Part shown: one piece after another, positions 45,296 through 52,439 of the stretch
How positions within the stretch are numbered: position 1 is the first letter of the stretch
Layout: the number at the start of each line of letters is the position of its first letter
Source of the DNA: Ramlibacter tataouinensis
Lineage (GTDB): Bacteria; Pseudomonadota; Gammaproteobacteria; Burkholderiales; Burkholderiaceae_C
Assembly: GCA_002427815.1 (NCBI GenBank)
Contig: DIZF01000084.1
Location: forward strand, 1-53,443
Direction of reading: 5' to 3'
DNA length: 53,443 bases
Notes under the pieces: model-generated
Databases searched by the model: none
Seen by the model: the letters and a program-made list of their open reading frames with translations, nothing else
Told to the model about the DNA's origin: nothing
Program-made: the position numbers and the translations under genes

Positions 45296-45345
45296 ACGTC
45301 CAGTGACCTGGGCTCGGATCCCGATTCAGGACGAGGCTGCATACG
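45259..45345 (-). repeat. 47-bp tandem duplication at the waaF start
   Basis: The 40 bases from ACCTGGGCCCGG at 45259 recur at 45306 (ACCTGGGCTCGG...) with two mismatches, giving a 47-base period. Read on the minus strand, the upstream copy contains ATG CAG CCT CGT, the same start as waaF (ATG AAG CCT CGT). It opens a 16-codon frame whose TGA overlaps the waaF ATG. The duplication therefore created a short upstream ORF coupled to waaF. Confidence 0.85.
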
Positions 45346-45366
45346 GAGCGCAATCGCCTCCAACGA

Positions 45367-45420
45367 AATTGGGCTCTGACCCCCTCTGATCAGGCACGAA
45401 ATCGGAGTCTGACCCCAATT
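45367..45420. repeat. intergenic repeat with TCTGACCCC motifs
   Basis: AATTGGG (45367-45373) and CCCAATT (45414-45420) are inverted. Between them TCTGACCCC occurs twice in direct orientation (45375-45383 and 45408-45416). A third TCTGACCCCAAT is at 50986. I recall similar GGGGTCAGA-containing repeats in many betaproteobacterial intergenic regions. It overlaps the final bases of the zinc-finger gene. Confidence 0.6.
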
Positions 45421-45643
45421 AATGGCCGCCGTCGAAATGCTCGCCCGCTTTCAGCCGATACACCGTCCCGCAGTAGGCGCACCTGGCCTCACCGGTGGCA
45501 GCCACGTCGAGGTAAATGCGCGGGTGGTTGTTCCACAGCTTCATGCCGGCAGCCGGGTTGGGGCAGAACACGCCGCCATTGGCGTTGAGGTCCTTCGCCA
45601 GCAGCTCGACGACGAAATCCTTCTTGGCAGTTGCAGCAGTCAT
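45419..45643 (-). CDS. CHCC zinc-finger protein
   Basis: A 74-residue protein with the zf-CHCC pattern: Cys27 (GGVFCPNP), His40 (WNNHPRIYLD), Cys55 and Cys58 (ARCAYCGTVYRL). This is the arrangement of the mitochondrial NDUFS6 zinc domain and its bacterial relatives. It starts one base after the ilvE stop and is probably translated with it. The ilvE-zinc-finger pair is common in Burkholderiales. Its role is not known. Confidence 0.9.
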   Translation of the reverse strand: MTAATAKKDFVVELLAKDLNANGGVFCPNPAAGMKLWNNHPRIYLDVAATGEARCAYCGTVYRLKAGEHFDGGH

Positions 45644-45644
45644 A

Positions 45645-46580
45645 TCAGACCTTGGTCAGCCAGTGGCTGTACTTGGGATTGCGCCCGTTGACGATCTCGA
45701 AGAAAGCGCTCTGGATCTTTTCGGTGACCGGGCCGCGCGAGCCGGCGCCGATCTCCAGCCGGTCCAGCTCGCGAATGGGCGTCACTTCCGCGGCGGTGCC
45801 GGTGAAGAAGGCTTCGTCGGCGATGTAGACCTCGTCGCGCGTGATGCGCTTTTGCACGATCTCGATGCCGAGGTCCTTGCAGATACCGAACACGGTGTTG
45901 CGGGTGATGCCGTTGAGCGCGCCGGCCGACAGATCGGGCGTGTAGATGACGTCGCCCTTGACCACGAAGATGTTCTCGCCCGCGCCTTCGCTGACGAAGC
46001 CCGAGCTGTCCAGCAGCAGCGCCTCGTCGTAGCCGTCGTCCAGCGCCTCCATGTTGGCCAGGATCGAGTTGGTGTAGTTGCTCACCGCCTTGGCCTGCGT
46101 CATGGTGATATTGACGTGGTGCCGGGTGTAGCTGGAGGTCTTGACGCGGATGCCGCGCTTCATGCCCTCCTCGCCCAGGTACGCGCCCCAGGGCCAGGCC
46201 GCCACCATCAGGTGGATCTGGTTGCCGCGCGGGCTGACGCCGAGCTTCTGCGAGCCGATCCACACGAGCGGGCGGATGTAGCAGCTCTCCAGCTTGTTGG
46301 CGCGCACCACGTCGCGCTGCACCTGGTTGACCTGCTCCTTGCTGAATGGAATCGTCATGCGCAGGATCTTGGCGCTGTTGAAGAGCCGCTCGGTGTGCTC
46401 CTGCAGCCGGAAGATGGCCGTGCCGTTGACGGTGTTGTAGGCCCGGACGCCCTCGAACACGCCGCAGCCGTAGTGCAGAGTGTGCGTGAGCACATGGATC
46501 TTGGCGTCGCGCCACTCCACCATTTCGCCGTCCATCCAGATCTTGCCGTCGCGGTCGGCCATCGAGGGGGGTGCGATCAT
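45645..46580 (-). CDS. ilvE: branched-chain amino acid aminotransferase
   Basis: IlvE carries out the last step of leucine, isoleucine and valine synthesis, exchanging amino groups with glutamate through PLP. The 311-residue fold-type IV enzyme has HTLHYGCGVFEGVRAY, the PLP Lys164 (QAKAVSNYTNS), SEGAGENIFVV and GTAAEVTPIREL. The ATG at 46580 is the longest start; Met at residue 7 (46562) is an alternative. It is followed immediately by the zinc-finger gene. Confidence 0.96.
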   Translation of the reverse strand: MIAPPSMADRDGKIWMDGEMVEWRDAKIHVLTHTLHYGCGVFEGVRAYNTVNGTAIFRLQEHTERLFNSAKILRMTIPFSKEQVNQVQRDVVRANKLESCYIRPLVWIGSQKLGVSPRGNQIHLMVAAWPWGAYLGEEGMKRGIRVKTSSYTRHHVNITMTQAKAVSNYTNSILANMEALDDGYDEALLLDSSGFVSEGAGENIFVVKGDVIYTPDLSAGALNGITRNTVFGICKDLGIEIVQKRITRDEVYIADEAFFTGTAAEVTPIRELDRLEIGAGSRGPVTEKIQSAFFEIVNGRNPKYSHWLTKV

Positions 46581-46618
46581 GAGGCGTCCTTTGTCATTCG
46601 GGGTAAATCCTGTGGATT

Positions 46619-47236
46619 TTAAGCTTCCCGAATCCCGCGATCCCTGGCCTCCATCAGGGCGTCGACCTTCGTTGCCGGGAGCCGCTTGCGGTCCGGCTCG
46701 ACCTGCGTCAGCGGCTGGGTCTCGCGCAAGGAGTCCAGGCAGCGGCCGGTCAGCTCGTGATAGGCCCGCGTGCCATCGGCATTCCAGGCGATCTCCCTGG
46801 TTCCCATCGTGCGCCGCACCTTGGCCGGAATCCCCGCCACCAGGCTGCGCGGGTCAACTCGCATGCCCACCGGCACGAACGAGCAGGCCGCCACCGTGGC
46901 CTCCTCGCCGATCTCCGCTTCGTCCATGACCACGGCGTTGATGCCCACCAGGGCGCCGCGCCGGACCACGCAGGCGTGCAGCACCGCACCATGCCCGATG
47001 TGGCCGTTTTCCTCCACCACCGTGTCCTGCTTGGGGAATCCATGGATGACGCAGCTGTCCTGCACGTTCGAGCCCGGTCCGAGCACGATGCGGCCGAAGT
47101 CGCCGCGCAGGGAGGCGCAGGGGCCGACGTAGCAATTGGGCCCGACGATGACATCGCCGATCAGCACGGCGGTGGGGTGCACGAAGGCGCTGGGGTCCAC
47201 CACCGGCACGACACCGTCGATCGAGTAACAAGGCAT
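46619..47236 (-). CDS. gamma-carbonic anhydrase-like hexapeptide protein (PaaY/CaiE-like)
   Basis: A 205-residue left-handed beta-helix protein (DPSAFVHPTAVLIGDVIVG, YVGPCASLRGDFG, GSNVQDSCVIHGFP, NGHIGHGAVLHACVV). The His residues in the hexapeptide turns (VIHGFP, HIGHGAVLHA) fit a metal site of the gamma-carbonic-anhydrase type, as in PaaY thioesterase and CaiE. The C-terminal extension is PaaY-like, but no paa gene is near, so the substrate is open. AGGAGA precedes the ATG at 47236. It is divergent from the transglutaminase-like gene. Confidence 0.87.
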   Translation of the reverse strand: MPCYSIDGVVPVVDPSAFVHPTAVLIGDVIVGPNCYVGPCASLRGDFGRIVLGPGSNVQDSCVIHGFPKQDTVVEENGHIGHGAVLHACVVRRGALVGINAVVMDEAEIGEEATVAACSFVPVGMRVDPRSLVAGIPAKVRRTMGTREIAWNADGTRAYHELTGRCLDSLRETQPLTQVEPDRKRLPATKVDALMEARDRGIREA

Positions 47237-47304
47237 CCGGGTCTCCTGAAGCGGGTTGCAGGTTGGCAATTATGAGACGGTATAGTGGACCGCAACCGGA
47301 GCCC

Positions 47305-47982
47305 ATGGAGATGAACGACACCCAGCCCAGCCCCGCCACCCTGGCCGCCACGCCGCTGATCGACAGCGACCACCCGGCCGTGATCGAGTTCGCGCAGCGC
47401 GCGCGCGGCGCCACCGACCGCGATCGCGCCGTCGAGCTTTACTACCTGGTGCGCGACGGTTTCCGCTACGACCCCTACCATGTCGATCTCAGCATCCCCG
47501 GCCTGCGGGCCAGCCGGGTGCTGGAATGCGGCTTCGGCTGGTGCGTCCCGAAGGCCGCGCTGCTGGCGGCGGCGGCGCGGGCGGCCGGCATCCGGGCGCG
47601 GGTGGGCTACGCCGACGTGCGCAATCACCTGTCGACCGAGCGCCTGCGCGCCATCCTGCAGACCGACCTGTACATCTGGCACGGCTACACCGAGATGTGG
47701 CTGGACGGCGGCTGGGTCAAGTCCACGCCCGCCTTCAACGTGGAGCTGTGCGACCGCTTCGGCATCCGGGCGATGGACTGGGACGGCCGCACCGATTCGC
47801 TGTACCACCCGTACGACCGCGAGGGGCGGCGCCACATGGAGTACGTGAACCAGCGCGGCAGCTTCGACGACGTGCCGGTGGCGCAGATCGCCGCCGATTT
47901 CGCGGCCATGTACCCGGGCTGGGCCAAGGACACGGGGCCGGACGCCGATTTCGCGCAGGACGCCGAGCGCGAAGTCCGGTGA
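47305..47982 (+). CDS. transglutaminase-like cysteine protease-fold protein
   Basis: A 225-residue cytosolic protein with the transglutaminase-core pattern. The probable nucleophile is the Cys of GFGWCVPKAALLAAAARAAG, the His of WHGYTEMWLDGGW follows, and the acid is likely the Asp/Asn in KSTPAFN. Many bacterial members are peptidases or deamidases; the substrate is unknown. ATG 47305 has a GGAG nearby; ATG 47311 is also possible. TATAGT at 47281-47286 is a good -10 candidate. It converges on the small membrane-protein gene, 4 bases apart. Confidence 0.85.
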   Translation: MEMNDTQPSPATLAATPLIDSDHPAVIEFAQRARGATDRDRAVELYYLVRDGFRYDPYHVDLSIPGLRASRVLECGFGWCVPKAALLAAAARAAGIRARVGYADVRNHLSTERLRAILQTDLYIWHGYTEMWLDGGWVKSTPAFNVELCDRFGIRAMDWDGRTDSLYHPYDREGRRHMEYVNQRGSFDDVPVAQIAADFAAMYPGWAKDTGPDADFAQDAEREVR

Positions 47983-47986
47983 GCCG

Positions 47987-48415
47987 CTAGCTGCCGGCTG
48001 GGCCGCCTGCCGCGACATCCTCTTGTTGAGGCGGCCGCACCAGCGTCCACTTCACCAGCTTGCCGTTGGCGAATTCCGCCGTCACGCTGGAGGCGCCGCC
48101 ATCGGTCCAGCGATAGATCTCGGGCTGCTCGCCCTCGGCGGAAAGCCGCTCGCCCAGCGCTTGTGTCATGGCCACCACCCGCAGCAGGTTGGCGCCGGGT
48201 TTGAGCTTGGCATTGAGCATCACCGCGCTGCCCACGGAGCCCACCGGATTGATGGCGGCGCGGCCGAGCACATTGGTGACACGGTTGAAATGCAGCAGCA
48301 TCCACATGAGCACCGCGCCTGAGACCAGCGCGATGCCGCCCCAGCCGTAGGCACGCCAGGCTCCAATGGCCAGCACCGCGCCGAACACGGGCACGAGAAT
48401 CTTCTTCAGGTCCAT
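47987..48415 (-). CDS. small membrane-anchored protein, unknown function (142 aa)
   Basis: A 142-residue protein with two hydrophobic N-terminal helices (ILVPVFGAVLAIGAW and GIALVSGAVLMWMLLHFN), then a soluble domain with SAVMLNAKLKPGANLLRVVA and the strand VKWTLVRPP. I recall close relatives in Burkholderiales that are sometimes labelled glycerate kinase, but no kinase motif is visible. It lies 58 bases after the radA start region in genomic order, on the same strand downstream of radA, and may share its transcript. Confidence 0.75.
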   Translation of the reverse strand: MDLKKILVPVFGAVLAIGAWRAYGWGGIALVSGAVLMWMLLHFNRVTNVLGRAAINPVGSVGSAVMLNAKLKPGANLLRVVAMTQALGERLSAEGEQPEIYRWTDGGASSVTAEFANGKLVKWTLVRPPQQEDVAAGGPAGS

Positions 48416-48473
48416 GCAGCGATTGTCCTATCGGGCCGACCGACGGCTGATTGTGGCAAGTGCGTATCGCGCT

Positions 48474-49850
48474 TCACCCCAGCCCCCGCACCACTTCCAT
48501 GGCTTCCTCGATCCGCTCGACCGGGTGCAGGGTCAGCCCCTCGATCTCGCGACTGCCCTTGCGCGGGGCGTTGGCCTTGGGCACCACCGCCACCGAGAAG
48601 CCCAGCTTGGCCGCTTCGCGCAGCCGCTCCTGGCCGCGTGGCGCCGGCCGCACCTCGCCGGCCAGGCCCACTTCGCCGAAGGCAATGAAGCCCTTGGGCA
48701 GCGGCTTGCCGCGCAGGCTCGAGGTGATCGCCAGCATCACGGCCAGGTCGGCCGCGGGCTCGCTGATGCGCACCCCGCCGACGGCATTGACGAACACGTC
48801 CTGGTCCATGCACGCCACGCCGGCATGGCGGTGCAGCACCGCCAGCAGCATGGCGAGCCGGTCCCGGTCCAGGCCGACCGAGAGCCGGCGCGGGCTGACC
48901 CCGCCGCTGTCGACCAGCGCCTGGATTTCCACCAGCATCGGCCGGGTGCCCTCGAGCGTGACCAGCACGCAGCTGCCCGGCACCGGCTCGCTGTGCTGCG
49001 ACAGGAAGATCGCGCTCGGATTGGCCACGCCCTTCAGACCCCTCTCCGTCATGGCGAACACGCCGATCTCGTTCACGGCGCCGAAGCGGTTCTTGATGGC
49101 GCGCACCAGGCGGAAGCTGGAATGGGTATCGCCTTCGAAGTACAGCACGGTGTCGACCATGTGCTCCAGCACCCGGGGCCCCGCCAGCGCGCCTTCCTTG
49201 GTGACATGGCCGACCAGCACGATGCAGGTGCCGCCCGCCTTGGCCGCCCGCGTCAGGTGGGCGGCGCACTCGCGCACCTGCGCCACCGAGCCGGGCGCGG
49301 AGGTCAGCAGGTCCGAATACACGGTCTGGATCGAGTCGATCACCGCCACCGCCGGCTGCACGGAAGCGATGGTAGCCAGTATCTTGTCCAGCTGGATCTC
49401 GGCCAGCACCTTCACCTGGGAGTTGTCCAGGCCGAGGCGGCGCGAACGCAGCGCCACCTGGGCTCCGCTTTCCTCGCCTGTTACGTAGAGCGTAGAAATC
49501 TGCGCGCGTTGCAGACCATCGAGTGCCTGCAGCAGCAGGGTCGACTTGCCGATGCCGGGATCGCCGCCGATCAGCACCACGCCGCCCTCGACGATGCCGC
49601 CGCCCAGCACCCGGTCGAGCTCGGCTATGCCGGTGGGTGTGCGCTCGATCTCGCTGGCCTCGATGTCCGCCAGCGCGGCCACCTGGGAGGTCTTGGCCAG
49701 CGACGCGAAGCGATGCCGGTTGCCGGCCCCCGCCTCGACCACGGTTTCGATCAGCGTGTTCCAGGCCTCGCAGTGCGGGCACTTGCCCAGCCAGCGCGGG
49801 CTGGAGCCGCCGCATTCGGTGCAGGTGTAACTGGTTTTTTCCTTGGCCAT
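48474..49850 (-). CDS. radA: DNA repair protein RadA
   Basis: RadA (Sms) is a RecA-like ATPase that drives branch migration in recombinational repair. The 458-residue product has an N-terminal zinc finger (Cys10, 13, 24, 27: CTECGGSSPRWLGKCPHC), Walker A GGDPGIGKSTLLLQ, the RadA-specific KNRFG motif, and a C-terminal Lon-protease-like domain (GEVGLAGEVRP). Start 49850 gives the canonical MAKEKTSYTC; the open frame upstream adds 15 non-family codons. It is divergent from the nitrilase gene, 132 bases apart. Confidence 0.96.
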   Translation of the reverse strand: MAKEKTSYTCTECGGSSPRWLGKCPHCEAWNTLIETVVEAGAGNRHRFASLAKTSQVAALADIEASEIERTPTGIAELDRVLGGGIVEGGVVLIGGDPGIGKSTLLLQALDGLQRAQISTLYVTGEESGAQVALRSRRLGLDNSQVKVLAEIQLDKILATIASVQPAVAVIDSIQTVYSDLLTSAPGSVAQVRECAAHLTRAAKAGGTCIVLVGHVTKEGALAGPRVLEHMVDTVLYFEGDTHSSFRLVRAIKNRFGAVNEIGVFAMTERGLKGVANPSAIFLSQHSEPVPGSCVLVTLEGTRPMLVEIQALVDSGGVSPRRLSVGLDRDRLAMLLAVLHRHAGVACMDQDVFVNAVGGVRISEPAADLAVMLAITSSLRGKPLPKGFIAFGEVGLAGEVRPAPRGQERLREAAKLGFSVAVVPKANAPRKGSREIEGLTLHPVERIEEAMEVVRGLG

Positions 49851-49982
49851 GGCGGGCTGACTATAGCCGCCCACGGGGGCCGAACCGGGCGGCATTGGCC
49901 CGGCGGTTTCCGATCATTGAAGGCGACGCGGTATTCTTTGCACCGAAGAACATTGCCGCACGTCCGGCAAGGAGTTGCCCCC

Positions 49983-50945
49983 ATGAGCAAACTGATCGCC
50001 GCGGTCGCGCAGACCGCCACCGTCCTGCTGGACACGCCCGCCACCATCGAGCGGGCGCTGGCGCTGATGGCCGACGCGGCCGCGCGCGGCGTGCAGTTGC
50101 TGGTGTTTCCCGAGGCCTTCATCGGCGGTTATCCCAAGGGCACCGACTTCCATATCTACCTGGGCGGCCGCACGCCGGCGGGCCGCGCCGAGTTCAAGCG
50201 CTATTTCGACGCGGCCGTGACCGTCGACGGGCCGGAGATCGCGCGCCTGGCCAAGTCGGCCGCGCAGCACCGCGTCTACGTGGTGGTGGGCATCATCGAG
50301 CGCGACGGCGGCACCCTCTATTGCACGGCGGTCTATCTCGGCCCCGACGGGCGGGTCCTCGGCAAGCACCGCAAGCTCATGCCCACGGCGCTGGAGCGGC
50401 TGGTCTGGGGTTTCGGCGACGGCTCGACGCTGGCCGCGGTGGACACACCCTATGGCAAGCTGGGCGCCGTCATCTGCTGGGAGAACTACATGCCGGCGCT
50501 GCGCATGGCCATGTACCAGCAGCGCATCGCCCTCTATTGCGCGCCGACGGCGGACGACCGCGACAGCTGGGCCTCGACCATGCAGCACATCGCGCTGGAA
50601 GGCCGCTGCTTCGTGCTGTCGGCGTGCCAGCACCTGCGCCGCTCGCAGTTTCCCGGCGACCAGATGAACAACCGGCTGCCGGAGGCGCCCGACACCGTGC
50701 TGATGCGCGGCGGCAGCATGATCATCGATCCGCTGGGCAAGGTGCTGGCGGGCCCGGTCTACAACGAGGATGCGCTGCTCACCGCCGAGCTCGACCTGGC
50801 GCTGATTCCGATGGCGCAGATGGATTTCGACGTCGTGGGCCACTATGCGCGGCCGGACGTGTTCTCGCTGCACGTGAACACCGCGCCGCAGCCCGCCGTG
50901 ACGCTGGACGACGGCCGAGGTAATGGAGGCGCGCGTCATGGGTAG
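49983..50945 (+). CDS. nitrilase
   Basis: A 320-residue carbon-nitrogen hydrolase of the nitrilase branch. The triad is Glu44 (VFPEAFIGGYP), Lys131 (HRKLMPTALERL) and Cys165 (VICWENYMPALR). CWENYMPALR and GYPKG are typical of true nitrilases, which turn nitriles into carboxylic acids and ammonia, and less typical of amidases. AAGGAG precedes the ATG. The substrate is unknown. A TCTGACCCC repeat lies between it and the isomerase gene, so the two may not share a transcript. Confidence 0.92.
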   Translation: MSKLIAAVAQTATVLLDTPATIERALALMADAAARGVQLLVFPEAFIGGYPKGTDFHIYLGGRTPAGRAEFKRYFDAAVTVDGPEIARLAKSAAQHRVYVVVGIIERDGGTLYCTAVYLGPDGRVLGKHRKLMPTALERLVWGFGDGSTLAAVDTPYGKLGAVICWENYMPALRMAMYQQRIALYCAPTADDRDSWASTMQHIALEGRCFVLSACQHLRRSQFPGDQMNNRLPEAPDTVLMRGGSMIIDPLGKVLAGPVYNEDALLTAELDLALIPMAQMDFDVVGHYARPDVFSLHVNTAPQPAVTLDDGRGNGGARHG

Positions 50946-50985
50946 GCTCATGGACTCGGGCCCCTTGCCTGGCAATTGATTGGAA

Positions 50986-50998
50986 TCTGACCCCAATA
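50986..50998. repeat. single TCTGACCCCAATA repeat half
   Basis: TCTGACCCCAATA matches the motif repeated at 45375 and 45408. It is preceded by ATTGG, which pairs with CCAAT, making a short hairpin (ATTGG...CCAAT) in the 68-base gap between the nitrilase and isomerase genes. Confidence 0.5.
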
Positions 50999-51013
50999 AG
51001 GATCCACAAGGTC

Positions 51014-51418
51014 ATGCCGCACGTCGTCGTTCAATACACCGCCAACCTGGAGCCGGAGCTGGACATGCCGGCGCTTTGCCGCGTGATCGCCGAGGCTCTG
51101 ATCGCGCAGACGGACGAGGGCGGCAAACCGCTGTTCCCGATCGGGGGAACGCGGGTGCTGGCCTATCCCGCGCACGCATACGCCGTGGCCGACGGCAAGG
51201 GCGACCATGGTTTTTGCTACATCAACATCCGGATCGCGGCCGGGCGCAGCGCAGCATCCCAAAAGAGGGCCGGCGATGCGGTGCTGCAAGAGGTCCAGGC
51301 CCGGTTTGCCCAGGCCTTCGAAAAAAGGCGCATCGGCGTGACGATCCAGATCGACGAGAGCCCGGGTCAGGTCTACGACGCCAGGCACAGCAACCTGCAC
51401 CCGCTGTTCAACCGATAG
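51014..51418 (+). CDS. 5-carboxymethyl-2-hydroxymuconate isomerase-like protein
   Basis: A 134-residue protein of the tautomerase superfamily. Pro2, exposed when Met1 is removed (MPHVVVQYTANLE), is the expected catalytic base, and the C-terminal SNLHPLFNR is CHMI-like. CHMI (HpaF/HpcD) acts in homoprotocatechuate breakdown. No other hpa/hpc genes are in this window, so either the pathway is elsewhere or this isomerase has another role. It is followed 12 bases later by the PanE-type gene, suggesting joint transcription. Confidence 0.88.
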   Translation: MPHVVVQYTANLEPELDMPALCRVIAEALIAQTDEGGKPLFPIGGTRVLAYPAHAYAVADGKGDHGFCYINIRIAAGRSAASQKRAGDAVLQEVQARFAQAFEKRRIGVTIQIDESPGQVYDARHSNLHPLFNR

Positions 51419-51430
51419 CTTGGAAATGGC

Positions 51431-52411
51431 ATGAGCATGAAAGTCTGTATCTACGGTGCCGGCGCCATCGGCGGCTGGCTCGGTGTGAAGCTGGCGCAGA
51501 GCGGCTGCGAGATCAGCGTGGTCGCTCGCGGCGACACGTTGGCGGCGCTGCGCACGCGCGGTTTGCGATTGCGCGAGAACGACGAGACGGTGTCGACCGC
51601 GGTGCGGGCCAGCGAACAGCCGGCCGGGTTGGGCGTGCAGGATCTGGTTGTCGTCGCCGTCAAGGCGCCGGCGATGGCGCAGGTGGCGCAGGGCATCGCG
51701 CCGCTGCTGGGTCCGCAGACAGTGGTGCTCACCGCCATGAACGGCGTGCCCTGGTGGTTCTTCGAAGGCTTTGGCGGCGGCTACGCCGGCACGAGGTTGC
51801 AGGCGGTCGATCCCGACGGCGCCATCGCCCGGGCCGTACCGGCCCGGGACATCATCGGTTGCGTGGTGCATGCGAGCTGCTCGCTGGAAGCACCGGGCCT
51901 GGCCCGGCATCACTTCGGCAACAAGCTGATCATCGGCGAGCCTTCGGGCGAACAGACGCAGCGGGTGCGGGCGCTGGCGGCGCTGCTGGAGGGGGCCGGC
52001 TTCGAGACCGTGCTGTCCGGGCAGATCCAGAAGGACATCTGGTACAAACTCTGGGGCAACATGACGGTGAATCCGATCAGCGCGATCACCGGCGCGACGA
52101 CCGACCTGATCATGAACGATGACCTGGTGCGCGGCTTCATCAGCGCCGTGATGCTGGAGGCCCGCGAGATCGGATCGCGCATCGGCATTCCCATAGAACA
52201 GCGACCGGAAGACCGGCATCAGGTCACGCGCAAGCTGGGCGCCTTCAAGACTTCGATGCTGCAGGACGTCGAGGCGGGCAAGGCGGTGGAACTCGACGCG
52301 CTGGTCACCGTGGTCAAGGAACTGGGCGGGCTGACCGGTGTCGCCACGCCCTTCACCGACGCGCTGCTCGGCCTGGCCCGGTTGCACGCCCGAGTGCGCG
52401 GCTTGTATTAA
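51431..52411 (+). CDS. 2-dehydropantoate 2-reductase-type enzyme
   Basis: A 326-residue protein of the ketopantoate reductase family. The N-terminal NADP motif is YGAGAIGGWLGVKLA, and the active-site Lys and Asn lie in DIWYKLWGNMTVNPISAITG. The C-terminal helical domain has LGAFKTSMLQDVEAGKAVEL. PanE makes pantoate for CoA synthesis, but many paralogues act on other 2-oxoacids, and Burkholderiales carry several copies. Close spacing after the isomerase gene suggests a catabolic partner as likely as PanE. Met3 is an alternative start. Confidence 0.88.
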   Translation: MSMKVCIYGAGAIGGWLGVKLAQSGCEISVVARGDTLAALRTRGLRLRENDETVSTAVRASEQPAGLGVQDLVVVAVKAPAMAQVAQGIAPLLGPQTVVLTAMNGVPWWFFEGFGGGYAGTRLQAVDPDGAIARAVPARDIIGCVVHASCSLEAPGLARHHFGNKLIIGEPSGEQTQRVRALAALLEGAGFETVLSGQIQKDIWYKLWGNMTVNPISAITGATTDLIMNDDLVRGFISAVMLEAREIGSRIGIPIEQRPEDRHQVTRKLGAFKTSMLQDVEAGKAVELDALVTVVKELGGLTGVATPFTDALLGLARLHARVRGLY

Positions 52412-52439
52412 GCTCGCCAGCTTTGCCGGTACGCACCCA

